Source of the DNA: Bacteroidales bacterium
Lineage (GTDB): Bacteria > Bacteroidota > Bacteroidia > Bacteroidales > Muribaculaceae
Length of the DNA: 36,163 nucleotides
NCBI GenBank assembly: GCA_900769345.1
Contig: CAAGGJ010000082.1
Span: forward strand, 1-36,163
Direction: 5' to 3'
Shown: in pieces, positions 1 to 7,811 of the stretch
Layout of the letters: each line of letters starts with the position of its first letter
Numbering within the stretch: the first letter of the stretch is position 1
Translations under genes and position numbers: made by a program
The notes under the pieces: generated by a model
Seen by the model: the letters and a program-made list of their open reading frames with translations, nothing else
Databases searched by the model: none
Told to the model about the DNA's origin: nothing

Positions 1-601
1 AAGGGCAAGGGTGTCCATCGCGAGGTGGAATCTGAAGGAAGCCGGCGGCAAACATCTGGTCTGACGAACAGAAACTTCATACAAGGCATATGACCGTCGG
101 TAAGGTTGCCAAACGAACTGAAGCCCAATAGCTATTCGGAACGGTTGGTGTAAATGAAGCAGACATAAGATGGAAAGTTAATGCCCTTATCTGAGGAGGC
201 CTCACGGACGCATGGCGAAGATGTACCCATTCGATGTGCCCTGACGGAGTAAAGCTTGCCGTGAGAAGTCAGCAGAGGTCATAGTGCCTAAGACACGTGT
301 GTCTATGGGGAAGGACCGAATCGCGCAGTGCAATAGTAAATGACTGCTACCCTTGAGACTCTTTTGTAGTCAGATGTCCGAAAGGAGCTTCCCTACTCAC
401 CACGATAGGACGGAATCCGACAATAGAGTAGGAGTGACGCTAGTCCGAGGGATGGCTGAAAACAACTTGCCACACATCGTGAGATGAGAAAGCGCGAAAC
501 CGCCGTATGCGGAACCGCTTGTACGGTGGTGTGGGAGGTCGGTAAATGTGAAAGTAGGAGGCAAATGCCTTTCTATGATTAGCATTTACCTCCTACCCGA
601 T
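1..601 (+). ncRNA. Group II intron RNA without maturase ORF (5' end outside window)
   Basis: The stretch carries the conserved blocks of a bacterial group II intron of the type common in Bacteroidales: domain I-like sequence near 35-110, the block ending in GTCAGCAGAGGTCATAG at about 269-285, a domain V hairpin at about 499-530 (ACCGCCGTA pairing with TACGGTGGT), and a long domain VI stem at about 554-595 (GTAGGAGGCAAATGC with GCATTTACCTCCTAC, one mismatch). The 3' end is probably at 601, after CCGAT, which fits the AY rule. In relatives the reverse transcriptase/maturase ORF of about 400 codons follows the GGTCATAG block inside domain IV. Here only about 200 bases separate that block from domain V, and no reading frame of note is present, so the ORF has been lost. 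Splicing or mobility would need a maturase in trans. Recognition is from memory of the family; no folding was run. Confidence 0.7.
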
Positions 602-713
602 TGTCAGTCTTCACTTGGAGTTGTTAAACTTTGCAAATACTTGAAAATTAATCGGTTGATAATCTGCATTAGTAACCTTGGGGTAAGTAGGCTACCCAGT
701 GGTTTCGTGTTTT

Positions 714-740
714 TTGATTGATGAGATGGGATTAATTTTG
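714..740 (+). promoter_or_regulatory. Bacteroidetes-type promoter for the cupin gene
   Basis: TAATTTTG at 733-740 matches the -7 consensus TAnnTTTG. A TTG lies at 714-716, with a spacing of 16 that is a little short. The start codon follows 26 bases after the -7 box. The 602-713 stretch between intron and promoter holds nothing I can identify. Confidence 0.5.
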
Positions 741-766
741 CGGAAACAATTAAAAAAATTTGAATT

Positions 767-1150
767 ATGGAAAAGAATGATAAAAACGGCTTGTATTCGG
801 TGATGAATGTAGGTAATTTATGCGATTTCGAAGGAAAAAGATTTGTGAAAGATGAAGTTGCTACGAGTGGAGTGGAAGTCTCGGTGGGTAGCATGCAGCC
901 CGGAGAGGTTACGCCGTTTGTGCACTATCACAAGCAGAATGAGGAAGTGTATGTGGTGGTAAAAGGCGAAGGCGTGATGGCTCTTGATGGCGAAGATGTG
1001 GCATTGATGAGCGGTAGCGTGCTGCGCGTGTCGCCAAGCGTGAAGCGTTGTCTGCGCTGCACCGGCGCCGAACCTATGGTGTATATCTGCATACAGGCCC
1101 GCGAAGGGTCGCTTGAGGGCTATACCCTCACCGATGGTGTGATTTGCTGA
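767..1150 (+). CDS. Small cupin-domain protein
   Basis: This 127-residue protein is a single cupin (conserved barrel) domain. Residues about 40-110 show the expected pattern: a glycine/proline turn (MQPGEVTPFVHYHKQNEE), with histidines and a glutamate where cupins bind metal (HYHK...E), then a second motif around GDGV/LSGSVLRVSP. The substrate is unknown; such one-domain cupins are often sugar- or small-molecule-binding or enzymatic. It lies just upstream of an HxlR regulator in the same orientation, with a 94-base gap. A joint role in stress or metabolite sensing is plausible but unproven. The start is set by the promoter at 733 and the good N-terminus. Confidence 0.8.
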   Translation: MEKNDKNGLYSVMNVGNLCDFEGKRFVKDEVATSGVEVSVGSMQPGEVTPFVHYHKQNEEVYVVVKGEGVMALDGEDVALMSGSVLRVSPSVKRCLRCTGAEPMVYICIQAREGSLEGYTLTDGVIC

Positions 1151-1244
1151 TAACGGCAGTTCGAAATCGTGGCTAATGTCACTTAGTGCAATATCGTAGG
1201 GAGAAATTCGTTATTGAAGATATAATCGATAAATAGAATGGTGT

Positions 1245-1628
1245 ATGATAAACCACGGATTGCAAGATGAGGTGTTCCCGGAGTGCCCGGTGCGCAATGT
1301 GCTGGCACGGATAGGCGACAAATGGTCGCTTCTGGTGATGCATGAACTGAACAAAATCGGAAAGGCATCGATGCGTTTCGGCGAGCTTAATAAGAAGCTA
1401 CCCGATGTGTCGCAGAAGGTGCTTACGCAGACGCTGCGCCGACTGGAGGAAGATGGCTTTGTGACACGAAGTGTGTATGCCGAGGTGCCTCCACGAGTGG
1501 AATATGCGCTCACCGAGCGAGCCGAGTCGTTTTTGGAGGCTTGCCGACCGATGATAGGTTGGGCAATAGCCCATTTTGTCGAAATCATGGCATCGCGACG
1601 TAGCTATCGAGGCGAAAAGGCGCAGTAA
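1245..1628 (+). CDS. HxlR-family winged-helix transcriptional regulator
   Basis: This 127-residue protein matches the HxlR/MarR-like winged helix family. It has the family opening with a cysteine (ECPVRNVLARIGDKWSLLVM, residues about 13-32), where Cys14 is the usual redox or thiol sensor position. The segment RFGELNKKLPDVSQKVLTQ follows as the recognition helix, then the wing RRLEEDGFVTRSVYAEVPPRVEYALTE. HxlR proteins bind DNA as dimers and often control neighbouring oxidoreductase or detoxification genes. Here the neighbour is the cupin gene upstream. A hairpin at 1641-1670 closes the unit. Confidence 0.9.
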   Translation: MINHGLQDEVFPECPVRNVLARIGDKWSLLVMHELNKIGKASMRFGELNKKLPDVSQKVLTQTLRRLEEDGFVTRSVYAEVPPRVEYALTERAESFLEACRPMIGWAIAHFVEIMASRRSYRGEKAQ

Positions 1629-1640
1629 TAAATAAAATAA

Positions 1641-1670
1641 AAGGCTGGTAATCGGATGATTATCAACCTT
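1641..1670. terminator. Bidirectional hairpin terminator between HxlR gene and tRNA-Arg
   Basis: AAGGCTGGTAATC pairs with GATTATCAACCTT with two mismatches. On the minus strand it is followed by TTTTATTTTATT, so it best serves the tRNA-Arg transcript. On the plus strand it ends the HxlR gene. Confidence 0.6.
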
Positions 1671-1676
1671 TTAAAG

Positions 1677-1748
1677 TACCCCGGAGGGGAATCGAACCCC
1701 TATCTAAAGTTTAGGAAACTTCCATTCTATCCGTTGAACTACCAGGGC
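1677..1748 (-). tRNA. tRNA-Arg (anticodon CCT)
   Basis: On the minus strand a full cloverleaf can be drawn. The acceptor is GCCCTGG with CCGGGGT (one G-U at each of positions 1-72 and 5-68). The D arm is GTTC/GAAT. The anticodon stem is GAAGT/ACTTT with loop TTCCTAA, giving anticodon CCT. The T arm is AGGGG-TTCGATT-CCCCT. The discriminator is A and CCA is not encoded. It would read AGG codons. Confidence 0.93.
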
Positions 1749-1788
1749 TACGGCTTGGCGGTGAGTGTGATAAATTTGCCAAGTGGTG

Positions 1789-1819
1789 CAAATTTACGAA
1801 CATTCTTTGATAGTTACAA
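1789..1819 (-). promoter_or_regulatory. Promoter of tRNA-Arg
   Basis: On the minus strand, TAAATTTG (1789-1796) fits the Bacteroidetes -7 box, and TTG (1817-1819) lies 20 bases upstream as the -33 box. The -7 box is one arm of a 9-base dyad (TAAATTTGC at 1771-1779 with GCAAATTTA at 1788-1796), so a plus-strand -7 box is also present at 1771-1778. Confidence 0.65.
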
Positions 1820-1967
1820 GCGTGCGGGGTGTGATTTGGCTAAGGCTTGCCGTGGGGCGTAAAGTTTTTTAGCATTTGTTGCAACTTTTTTGATTGCTGA
1901 TTTCGTCTAAAGGGTGAAAAGGGCAGGAAGCCCACTACCTACTATTAACGAATTTAGACTAAATGAT

Positions 1968-4106
1968 ATGAAACGAAAACAATTGCTAATAGCAACATTA
2001 TTATGTGCAGTGCTTGGTGCACAGGCACAAGAATATGTTCCCACCGATAGCCTTGCGGCAGATAGTCTCGACCTTGAGCTCGAACGTTTTGTAACGCTTG
2101 GCGAGCTGACCGTAACCGGGGCATCGGTAATTAATAAAGACGACCGCAAGCTCATAATGCCGTCGAGTGAGATAAAGCGTCAAGCAGCCAATGGCAGCGA
2201 CTTGGTGCGCAAGATGCAGCTTCCGAAGGTGAGCGTAGATGCCATAACCGGCAATATCGCCTTGCAGAATGCGGAAAAATTGGTGCTTTGCATCAATGGA
2301 CGCCCGGTGAAGAGTGAAAATGTGAAGGCACTTGACCCGATGCTTGTGGAGCGTGTGGAATATCACGACAATCCCTCGATGCGCTTCGGCGATGCCGAAT
2401 TGGTGCTCGATTTTATAGTGAAAGTCCCTGAGTCGGGCGGTAGATTCGGCTTTCTGGGACAGGTAGTTCCAACCAACGGCTTTGAATGGCAATTAAATCC
2501 GTACATGGAGGTAAATTATAAGAAATCGACCTTCTCGCTCACTGTGCAAGATGAGTTTATGCGTGGTTTTAAGACCTGGCGCGAGAATGAAGAAAAATAC
2601 ACGCTCGCCGATGGCACAAAGTTTAGTCGCACCGAGCAAGGCATACCGGCCGACATCAGCGATCGCCATGTGTGGGGAGGGTTGGAATATATGTATTACG
2701 ATCCCGGCAAGGATTTCTTTTCGGCAGAAGTGCAATTTTCCGGAAGAAATCAGCCACATGCCGACTATGTGGGCCTATTGCACAGCACGCTCGATAATTC
2801 GATGGTAAAGGTGAATGATATGAACAAGCTATCGGAGATATATCCAAGCCTCAGCCTTTATTATCAGCATAATTTCAGCAAGGACAAGATGCTTATGGTG
2901 TATGCCCGCAATGGCGTAGGGCGTTCACACTCTCGCCGCACCTATCAAGAGCAAGAATACATCGAAAGTAGAGCCGGTGATATGCTGTCGGACGTGTTTA
3001 ACGAGATACGCACTCAGAGTAACAATCTGAATATCGAAGTCAATTACGAACAACAATGGAAAAACGACCGAATGACCTTGGGTGGCAATATAGTGTATGA
3101 CTGGGACAAGACTCGCTATCTCACCTATGGCAAAACCGAGCGAATGCGCAATAACGACAACGGCGCATATGCCGAGTGGTGGCACCGATATGGCAAGAAA
3201 TTTGATATGACACTCGGTTTTGGCGTGCAGCACAAGAAATACACATTGGTGAAATCGATTTCGCGAGCCGACTGGTTGTTTGTGCCAACGCTGAGAATGC
3301 GTTATCGCATCAACGACAACAATACACTGCGCGCCAATTATAAGCTGCGCGGCATTACACCGAGTTTGACTGAAATGTCGTCGGTGCGCCAGCAGATAGA
3401 CGGAATGCAAGAAACCGAAGGAGCAAAGAACCTCACTACCTACAATATGCACATAGCGCAATTGAGTTACGAGTATAGCCGCAAAAGGTTTTTCGGTCAA
3501 TTGTCGGCAAAATATACCTACTACGAGAATCCTATAGGAGTGGAGAAGCGATGGCATGAAGGAGTGGTGTTGAGCACCTACGCACACCAGCGCAACCGAC
3601 AGCGCTTGGATTTGCAACTCAACCTGCGCTATGAGGTGCTTCCCGAATGGCTCACGACATCGGCGGGAGTGGAGTTTTCGAGATTCTATGCCTATGGCAA
3701 CAACTACAAGCACACGCTTAATAGCGTACCGGTGACGTTAGAATTAACAGCAACCCATTGGAATTGGTCGCTTGATGTGGCATATAAGGGAGGTCGCCGA
3801 CAGCTTATAGGCGAGGCTGTGGAGCAGCAGCAAGCCAACGGATTGTTATTGGCACTATCGTATAAGTATCGCAATTTCAACTTTTCGGCAATATGCTTGA
3901 ATCCGTTTACCGGCGACTATAAGTTCGAGAAGAGCAATCTTAACCCGATAGCAGGATTTGAACGCTACAATCATATGGACTTCCTCTCGCAGTGCTTGGT
4001 GCTTCAGGTGCACTACAACATCTCGTGGGGTCGCAAATATCAGAACGGTAACCGCCGATTGGGTGGCAGTGGAGAACGAAACACCACCACCGCAGCCGGT
4101 AAATGA
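1968..4106 (+). CDS. Outer-membrane beta-barrel (TonB-dependent-receptor-like) protein
   Basis: The likely start is the ATG at 1968, because it opens a clean signal peptide (MKRKQLLIATLLCAVLGAQA, then QEY). An upstream ATG at 1914 would put 18 charged residues in front of it. The mature protein of about 690 residues begins with a plug-like part (residues about 40-140: TVTGASV, INGRPV, VERVEYHDNPSMRFG), as in TonB-dependent receptors. It continues as a long barrel of alternating aromatic strands rich in Y, W and R. It lacks the carboxypeptidase-like N-terminal repeat of SusC proteins and ends with a basic, low-complexity tail instead of a typical C-terminal phenylalanine. The best match from memory is the outer-membrane beta-barrel family common in Bacteroidales, with unknown substrate. 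It stands alone with its own terminator at 4169. Confidence 0.8.
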   Translation: MKRKQLLIATLLCAVLGAQAQEYVPTDSLAADSLDLELERFVTLGELTVTGASVINKDDRKLIMPSSEIKRQAANGSDLVRKMQLPKVSVDAITGNIALQNAEKLVLCINGRPVKSENVKALDPMLVERVEYHDNPSMRFGDAELVLDFIVKVPESGGRFGFLGQVVPTNGFEWQLNPYMEVNYKKSTFSLTVQDEFMRGFKTWRENEEKYTLADGTKFSRTEQGIPADISDRHVWGGLEYMYYDPGKDFFSAEVQFSGRNQPHADYVGLLHSTLDNSMVKVNDMNKLSEIYPSLSLYYQHNFSKDKMLMVYARNGVGRSHSRRTYQEQEYIESRAGDMLSDVFNEIRTQSNNLNIEVNYEQQWKNDRMTLGGNIVYDWDKTRYLTYGKTERMRNNDNGAYAEWWHRYGKKFDMTLGFGVQHKKYTLVKSISRADWLFVPTLRMRYRINDNNTLRANYKLRGITPSLTEMSSVRQQIDGMQETEGAKNLTTYNMHIAQLSYEYSRKRFFGQLSAKYTYYENPIGVEKRWHEGVVLSTYAHQRNRQRLDLQLNLRYEVLPEWLTTSAGVEFSRFYAYGNNYKHTLNSVPVTLELTATHWNWSLDVAYKGGRRQLIGEAVEQQQANGLLLALSYKYRNFNFSAICLNPFTGDYKFEKSNLNPIAGFERYNHMDFLSQCLVLQVHYNISWGRKYQNGNRRLGGSGERNTTTAAGK

Positions 4107-4168
4107 TAATGCCGGGACAATGACTTTTTTAGGAATTAAGTGAAATAATGGATTGTTAAATGATGAAA

Positions 4169-4204
4169 ATGTCGACTTACGAATTGTGAAGTCGGCATTT
4201 TTTT
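4169..4204 (+). terminator. Intrinsic terminator after the outer-membrane protein gene
   Basis: TGTCGACTT pairs with AAGTCGGCA around a 10-base loop and is followed by seven T residues. The following 4205-4500 stretch shows no gene I can support. Confidence 0.75.
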
Positions 4205-4499
4205 CGCCTTGGCATGACGATGAGGGATGAAATTTTGCATAGATAGAATAATTCTGTTTTTGCCGATTGGGTGGGCAAAACGGTGTTTTTGCTTCGAAAA
4301 GAGAGCGATAAATTTTTGGAAATAATTTTGTAAATATTGATATTTTCTGTAATTTTACGATGCTCAAAGTGCTGAACATCAGTGTGAAAGGTGGGCGATG
4401 TGGCGCTTGAAATGCCCATTGGATGGCAATTTTGAGCAGATTTTATGGAGAGGATTTTTGGTATTTGTATCAATCGTCATCGAAAGGCGCGGAGAGAAG

Positions 4500-4677
4500 T
4501 CGCCGTGCAAGAATTTTAGAAATGAGATTATCCCTCCGGGTGACGGAAAGGTGTTAGCTTATCCGGAGAACAATAAAGCAGTATAGAATTATGCTGTGAG
4601 TTATGGTTGCCAAAGCTACTATAACGCAACCTCACTTGATGAAGGATGCCAAAGATCCGTTAGTCGGGTCGGCGGCG
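4500..4677 (+). ncRNA. Putative structured non-coding RNA of unknown family
   Basis: No reading frame here looks coding, but the sequence has several nested stems: CTCCGG (about 4534) with CCGGAG (about 4563), GTGAG with CTCAC (about 4594-4635), and the repeated block TGCCAAAG (about 4608 and 4647). It ends in a strong intrinsic terminator. I compared it in mind with 6S RNA, SRP RNA, RNase P, tmRNA and the common riboswitches and could not match it. Its boundaries are guesses, since no clear promoter was found. Confidence 0.35.
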
Positions 4678-4720
4678 GCGAGAGGGGCGTGTTGGGTTTT
4701 TTTGCTCCTCTCGCTTTTTT
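4678..4720 (+). terminator. Strong intrinsic terminator
   Basis: GCGAGAGG (4678-4685) pairs with CCTCTCGC (4707-4714), followed by TTTTTT. It ends whatever is transcribed across 4500-4677. Confidence 0.8.
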
Positions 4721-4883
4721 ATTATGGTTAAGGGAATTCATTTTGAGGAAATTTCGCGGTGTCGCAGCTCTATAAAAAGGCGGAAAAACGCAAAATAGTC
4801 CCCCAGATAGACTTAAAAAGGGCGAAGAAAAGGCGAAAAATGCGAAAAAATGATGTTTTTGAAAAAATTTTTCGCAAAAAGTA

Positions 4884-4913
4884 TTGTCAGTTCGAAAATA
4901 ATGCGTACCTTTG
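4884..4913 (+). promoter_or_regulatory. Promoter of tRNA-Lys
   Basis: TTG at 4884-4886 and TACCTTTG at 4906-4913 are 19 bases apart, an excellent match to the Bacteroidetes sigma-ABfr consensus. The tRNA begins 28 bases downstream. The 4721-4883 stretch is AT-rich and shows nothing else. Confidence 0.85.
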
Positions 4914-4940
4914 CATCCGTAATCGCTGAGACAAATGAAT

Positions 4941-5013
4941 GACTCCCTAGCTCAGCTGGTAGAGCAACTGACTCTTAATCAGTGGGTCGAGGGTTCGAAT
5001 CCCTCGGGGGTCA
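4941..5013 (+). tRNA. tRNA-Lys (anticodon CTT), likely prophage attachment site
   Basis: A cloverleaf is clear: acceptor GACTCCC/GGGGGTC, anticodon stem ACTGA/TCAGT with loop CTCTTAA (anticodon CTT), T arm GAGGG-TTCGAAT-CCCTC, discriminator A, no encoded CCA. The integrase gene starts 178 bases downstream, the usual arrangement for a tRNA-integrated element, so the 3' half of this gene is the probable attL core. A second copy of the 3' end is not in the window, which fits attR lying beyond 36163. Confidence 0.95.
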
Positions 5014-5017
5014 CTAT

Positions 5018-5044
5018 GGCGGATAGGTAGACTATCCGCCTTAT
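5018..5044 (+). terminator. tRNA-Lys terminator
   Basis: GGCGGATAG and CTATCCGCC form a perfect 9-base stem with loop GTAGA, followed by TTATTT. Confidence 0.75.
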
Positions 5045-5055
5045 TTGCTTTTAAA

Positions 5056-5085
5056 GCGCTACAACGCATTGTAGGCGCGTTTTTT
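5056..5085 (+). terminator. Second hairpin terminator ahead of the integrase
   Basis: CGC-TACAA pairs with TTGTA-GGCG and is followed by TTTTTT. Being inside the element side of the tRNA, it may insulate the integrase from tRNA read-through. The remaining bases up to 5191 are AT-rich and could hold integrase arm sites, but I see no clear repeats. Confidence 0.6.
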
Positions 5086-5191
5086 GCCGATTTTATGCTC
5101 TTGGTGTGTTGTGTTTATCACAACACTAAAATACAAATAACAACACAATTTTTTACACATTTTTTACACTCATCCAAAAAATTTTTTACTC

Positions 5192-6316
5192 ATGATAAAA
5201 CGTCCAACTATTAGCATCGTTTTTGACCGCCGGCATGTCGCCAGCAACACCAAAGCCGCATCTATCGAGGTGCGCGTATCTTACAATGGTCAATCTATAT
5301 ATTTTAATACCGGCGCCAGTGTACGCGCCAATGAGTGGCGCACTGGACGCGTAGTCAGACGCGACGACATGGATGCGCTCAATAAGCGTATCGCCGCCAT
5401 GTACGACAATGTCTCCGCCAAAATCGACGAGCTGCTCGCCGTCAACTGCTACACCAACGCCAACCTCAAGGCTGCTATCCTCGACGGCTACAATCCCAAG
5501 CAAGAGATGTGGCAGTGGATAGAGCAGCGCATCAACGAACGACCTCTCGGTGCCGCCACCAGGCGCCAGCACTTGAGCTGCATGAGCGTCATTAAGGAGA
5601 TGGGCATGCTCCGACAGTGGAGCGACCTAACACTCGCCAATATCAAGCGCATCGACGAGCGCCTCCGTGCAACCGGGCTATCCCAGACGACTATATACAG
5701 CTATCATAAGCGTCTTAAGCCCTACCTCCGCGATGCTGTAATTTTTGGCATGATTTCTGCCTCGCCCTATGACCAATTTAAGACCCCGCACGGCGCTTCG
5801 AAGCGCATTAAGTACCTAACAGCATCGGAGTGCGCCAAGTTGGAGGCGGCATCGATGCCTACCGCTACATTGCAGCACGCTAAGGATGTATGGCTATACC
5901 AACGCTACACCGGGCTTGCTTATGCCGACCTCGCCAACCTCACAGCTGACAACTACATCCGCGACGACGGCGGCATCTATATAATCACTTCACGGCAAAA
6001 AAACGGCGCTCAAGTAGCCATCAGATTAATCGACAAGGCACTCGCCATCTACAATGCCTACAACGGCAAATTGCCAGTTGTCAACCTAAGCAGCTACAAC
6101 GCGCAGCTTAAGCAAGTCGCGCTCATCGCCGGCATTAATAAGACGCTGACAAGCCACATGGCGCGACACACATTTGCAACCCAAGCGCTCCATGCCGGTG
6201 TCGCCATCGAGGTAGTCAGCAAGATGCTATCGCATGCCGACATCCACACGACGCAGATATACGCCAAGGTTCTTGCCGAGGATGTAGAGGCTGGTTTTGA
6301 CTTGCTAAACAAATAA
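5192..6316 (+). CDS. int: Tyrosine recombinase (prophage integrase)
   Basis: This 374-residue protein has the Bacteroidetes integrase layout: an N-terminal arm-binding domain (about 1-85), a SAM-like core-binding domain (about 100-200) and the catalytic domain. Visible catalytic residues are Lys270 (SRQK), His322-x-x-Arg325 (SHMARH), His348 (LSHADIH) and the nucleophile Tyr357 (TTQIYAK). The first arginine of the usual R-K-H-R-H-Y set is missing: the box I segment reads TGLAYADL, with Ala243 where most integrases have Arg. A similar loss is known in IntDOT of Bacteroides conjugative transposons. The gene lies directly after tRNA-Lys and should catalyse integration and, with an excisionase, excision. 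Confidence 0.95.
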   Translation: MIKRPTISIVFDRRHVASNTKAASIEVRVSYNGQSIYFNTGASVRANEWRTGRVVRRDDMDALNKRIAAMYDNVSAKIDELLAVNCYTNANLKAAILDGYNPKQEMWQWIEQRINERPLGAATRRQHLSCMSVIKEMGMLRQWSDLTLANIKRIDERLRATGLSQTTIYSYHKRLKPYLRDAVIFGMISASPYDQFKTPHGASKRIKYLTASECAKLEAASMPTATLQHAKDVWLYQRYTGLAYADLANLTADNYIRDDGGIYIITSRQKNGAQVAIRLIDKALAIYNAYNGKLPVVNLSSYNAQLKQVALIAGINKTLTSHMARHTFATQALHAGVAIEVVSKMLSHADIHTTQIYAKVLAEDVEAGFDLLNK

Positions 6317-6317
6317 C

Positions 6318-6345
6318 AAGGAGGGCGGCTGGTGCCGTCCTCCTT
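6318..6345. terminator. Bidirectional terminator between convergent genes
   Basis: AAGGAGGGCGGC and GCCGTCCTCCTT form a 12-base stem (one G-T) with loop TGGT, between the integrase stop and the stop of the facing HTH gene. Confidence 0.85.
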
Positions 6346-6348
6346 ATC

Positions 6349-6549
6349 TTATATATTGACCTCAAAATCCAACGCCTTAGCTATCTTGATGGCGTTGTCG
6401 AGAGAGATGCTCCGCTCGCCTCGCTCGATGAGCGACAGAGTGCTCTTAGGGATGCCGCTTGCAGTGCCCAAGGCGCGTATTGAGAGCCTAAGCTCCTTGC
6501 GCTTTGCAGCCATCTTGGCGACAAAATCTTGTTCATTCGATATCTTCAT
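6349..6549 (-). CDS. Small Cro/CI-type helix-turn-helix (XRE) protein
   Basis: The protein has 66 residues from the ATG at 6549, which overlaps the upstream stop as ATGA; a TTG six bases earlier is less likely. It is one XRE domain: FVAKMAAKRKELRLSIRALGT, then SGIPKSTLSLIERGER as turn and recognition helix, then DNAIKIAKALDFEV. It could repress its own short operon or act as the antitoxin of the 107-residue protein encoded just before it. That upstream protein does not look like a known toxin, so the antitoxin idea is weak. It could equally control excision or the accessory module at 6546-7761. Confidence 0.85.
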   Translation of the reverse strand: MKISNEQDFVAKMAAKRKELRLSIRALGTASGIPKSTLSLIERGERSISLDNAIKIAKALDFEVNI

Positions 6550-6869
6550 AAGCAATCATTGTAGCCGTCATTTTCTTCCCACATTTCGTCTTCCTTATCT
6601 TCCTGGGCTACGGAAAAATTCCATAGCTTTATCAGCACAGCCTCTCGCTCTTGTTTTGTGAATTTGTCGTCACTTGGGTCGAGCCAATTAATCTCAACAA
6701 CGGAGTGAGCCATAAAGGTGTCGTAGTCCCTCGCGCCGAAATACTCATCCTTATTTCGTACGAGTATAAAGCACCTCGGGAATCCCAAATATAGCAGCCC
6801 GACGATGTCGGGGTGGGCTACTAAATTGTCGCAATAAAAACAATTTTGATAATTATATACATCTATCAT
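6546..6869 (-). CDS. Hypothetical protein, 107 residues, coupled to XRE gene
   Basis: I do not recognise this protein. It is acidic, with many aromatic residues and two cysteines near the N-terminus (NCFYC). Its C-terminal third is strongly acidic (QEDKEDEMWEENDGYND). It ends in an ATGA overlap with the XRE gene, so the two are co-translated. In phages such pairs may be toxin-antitoxin-like, immunity or anti-defence genes, but nothing here shows which. Confidence 0.6.
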   Translation of the reverse strand: MIDVYNYQNCFYCDNLVAHPDIVGLLYLGFPRCFILVRNKDEYFGARDYDTFMAHSVVEINWLDPSDDKFTKQEREAVLIKLWNFSVAQEDKEDEMWEENDGYNDCL

Positions 6870-6885
6870 TTTATTTATATTTAAA

Positions 6886-7218
6886 TTATAGAACTACCAT
6901 TTCTTTTTTTTGCTTATTGGTAAAATTTACCAACATCTCGCCTTTAGGCATCGGCTTTGCTTCGCCGAATTGTCTATCTGTAAAAATGGTGAAGCAATAG
7001 TGCTTGTGCAATTTTGTTGAATCTATGCCATTGATGAATGCCTGTGCCTTCGCCTTGTTAGTGAAATGTAGGTAGATGCACTTGCTGCCCTTGTTGTACT
7101 TTCGGGCGACCCAATCAAGGTTCATTGCCTTTTGGTCTGCTTGAGAACAAATTCCATTAATAGGTCTAATTTCAACCCACGCCACCGTGTATACATTAAA
7201 TGTATTGTTATGTGTCAT
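6886..7218 (-). CDS. Hypothetical protein, 110 residues
   Basis: No family is recognised. The protein is lysine-rich, with a central part of alternating strands and helices (SKCIYLHFTNKAKAQAFINGI) that could form a small alpha/beta fold. It belongs to the leftward accessory module, 16 bases upstream of the 107-residue gene. A small dyad GGGTAGATTACCC lies just before its start codon (about 7227-7239) and may affect expression. Confidence 0.6.
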   Translation of the reverse strand: MTHNNTFNVYTVAWVEIRPINGICSQADQKAMNLDWVARKYNKGSKCIYLHFTNKAKAQAFINGIDSTKLHKHYCFTIFTDRQFGEAKPMPKGEMLVNFTNKQKKEMVVL

Positions 7219-7272
7219 ATGTTACATGGGTAGATTACCCACTACCCTCGGGTTATTATTATTATTGTTATT

Positions 7273-7761
7273 TTACGCTTGAGCCAAGAAGGCATCGACT
7301 GATGCTTGGCTATATTTTTTGCTAAAAAATTCTTTTTTAAATTTCGAAACTTTAAGCCATGCGTAATAATCTTTTAACAACTTTCCAGCAGCCTTAACTT
7401 GCGCAAGAACGTCAGCCGATGCTTCTTTATTAGCTGCCAATTTAGCCTTTGATTGCTTCTTCTTGGCTTCCGCTTCATGATTAAGGCGAGTGTAAAATTC
7501 AGCAACTTCTTGGCAGTATGCTTCATTTTTCATCAACTCATAGGCAATACACCACATTTGCTTGTCGCTAAACTTACCGCATTCTCCTTTTATTAATATT
7601 TTATATGCTGTGCTATCTTTGCTTACCTTGCCGAGTAGCTGTTGTGCTGCCCATTCTGCTGTTTGAAACCGACTACCTTTATAATAGCCAATTGAGCTTA
7701 CGTAATCCATTGATGGATTTATCACTTGAATGTAATTGTATATGTCCTTAACTGTTGTCAT
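7273..7761 (-). CDS. Hypothetical protein, 162 residues, first gene of accessory module
   Basis: The ATG at 7761 is preferred. Longer starts would run into the promoter at 7812-7844. The protein is helical and lysine-rich, with a coiled-coil-like charged stretch (EAEAKKKQSKAKLAANKEA) before the last third. It has no signal peptide, membrane segment or known catalytic motif, and I do not recognise it. Its promoter overlaps an inverted repeat, so expression is probably regulated apart from the late operon. Confidence 0.65.
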   Translation of the reverse strand: MTTVKDIYNYIQVINPSMDYVSSIGYYKGSRFQTAEWAAQQLLGKVSKDSTAYKILIKGECGKFSDKQMWCIAYELMKNEAYCQEVAEFYTRLNHEAEAKKKQSKAKLAANKEASADVLAQVKAAGKLLKDYYAWLKVSKFKKEFFSKKYSQASVDAFLAQA

Positions 7762-7811
7762 GATTGTTATTTTTTTATAGTTAATAATTTGTTGATTTCT
7801 TAATTCTGATA

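Noticed and set aside
397..894. Minus-strand frames across the intron end and the cupin start
   Set aside because: They run through conserved intron RNA domains and the cupin promoter, and show no protein-like features.
2925..3713. Long minus-strand reading frame (262 codons) opposite the outer-membrane protein gene
   Set aside because: It is a shadow of the real gene's codon pattern; the composition is odd, no domain is seen, and the sense gene is clear.
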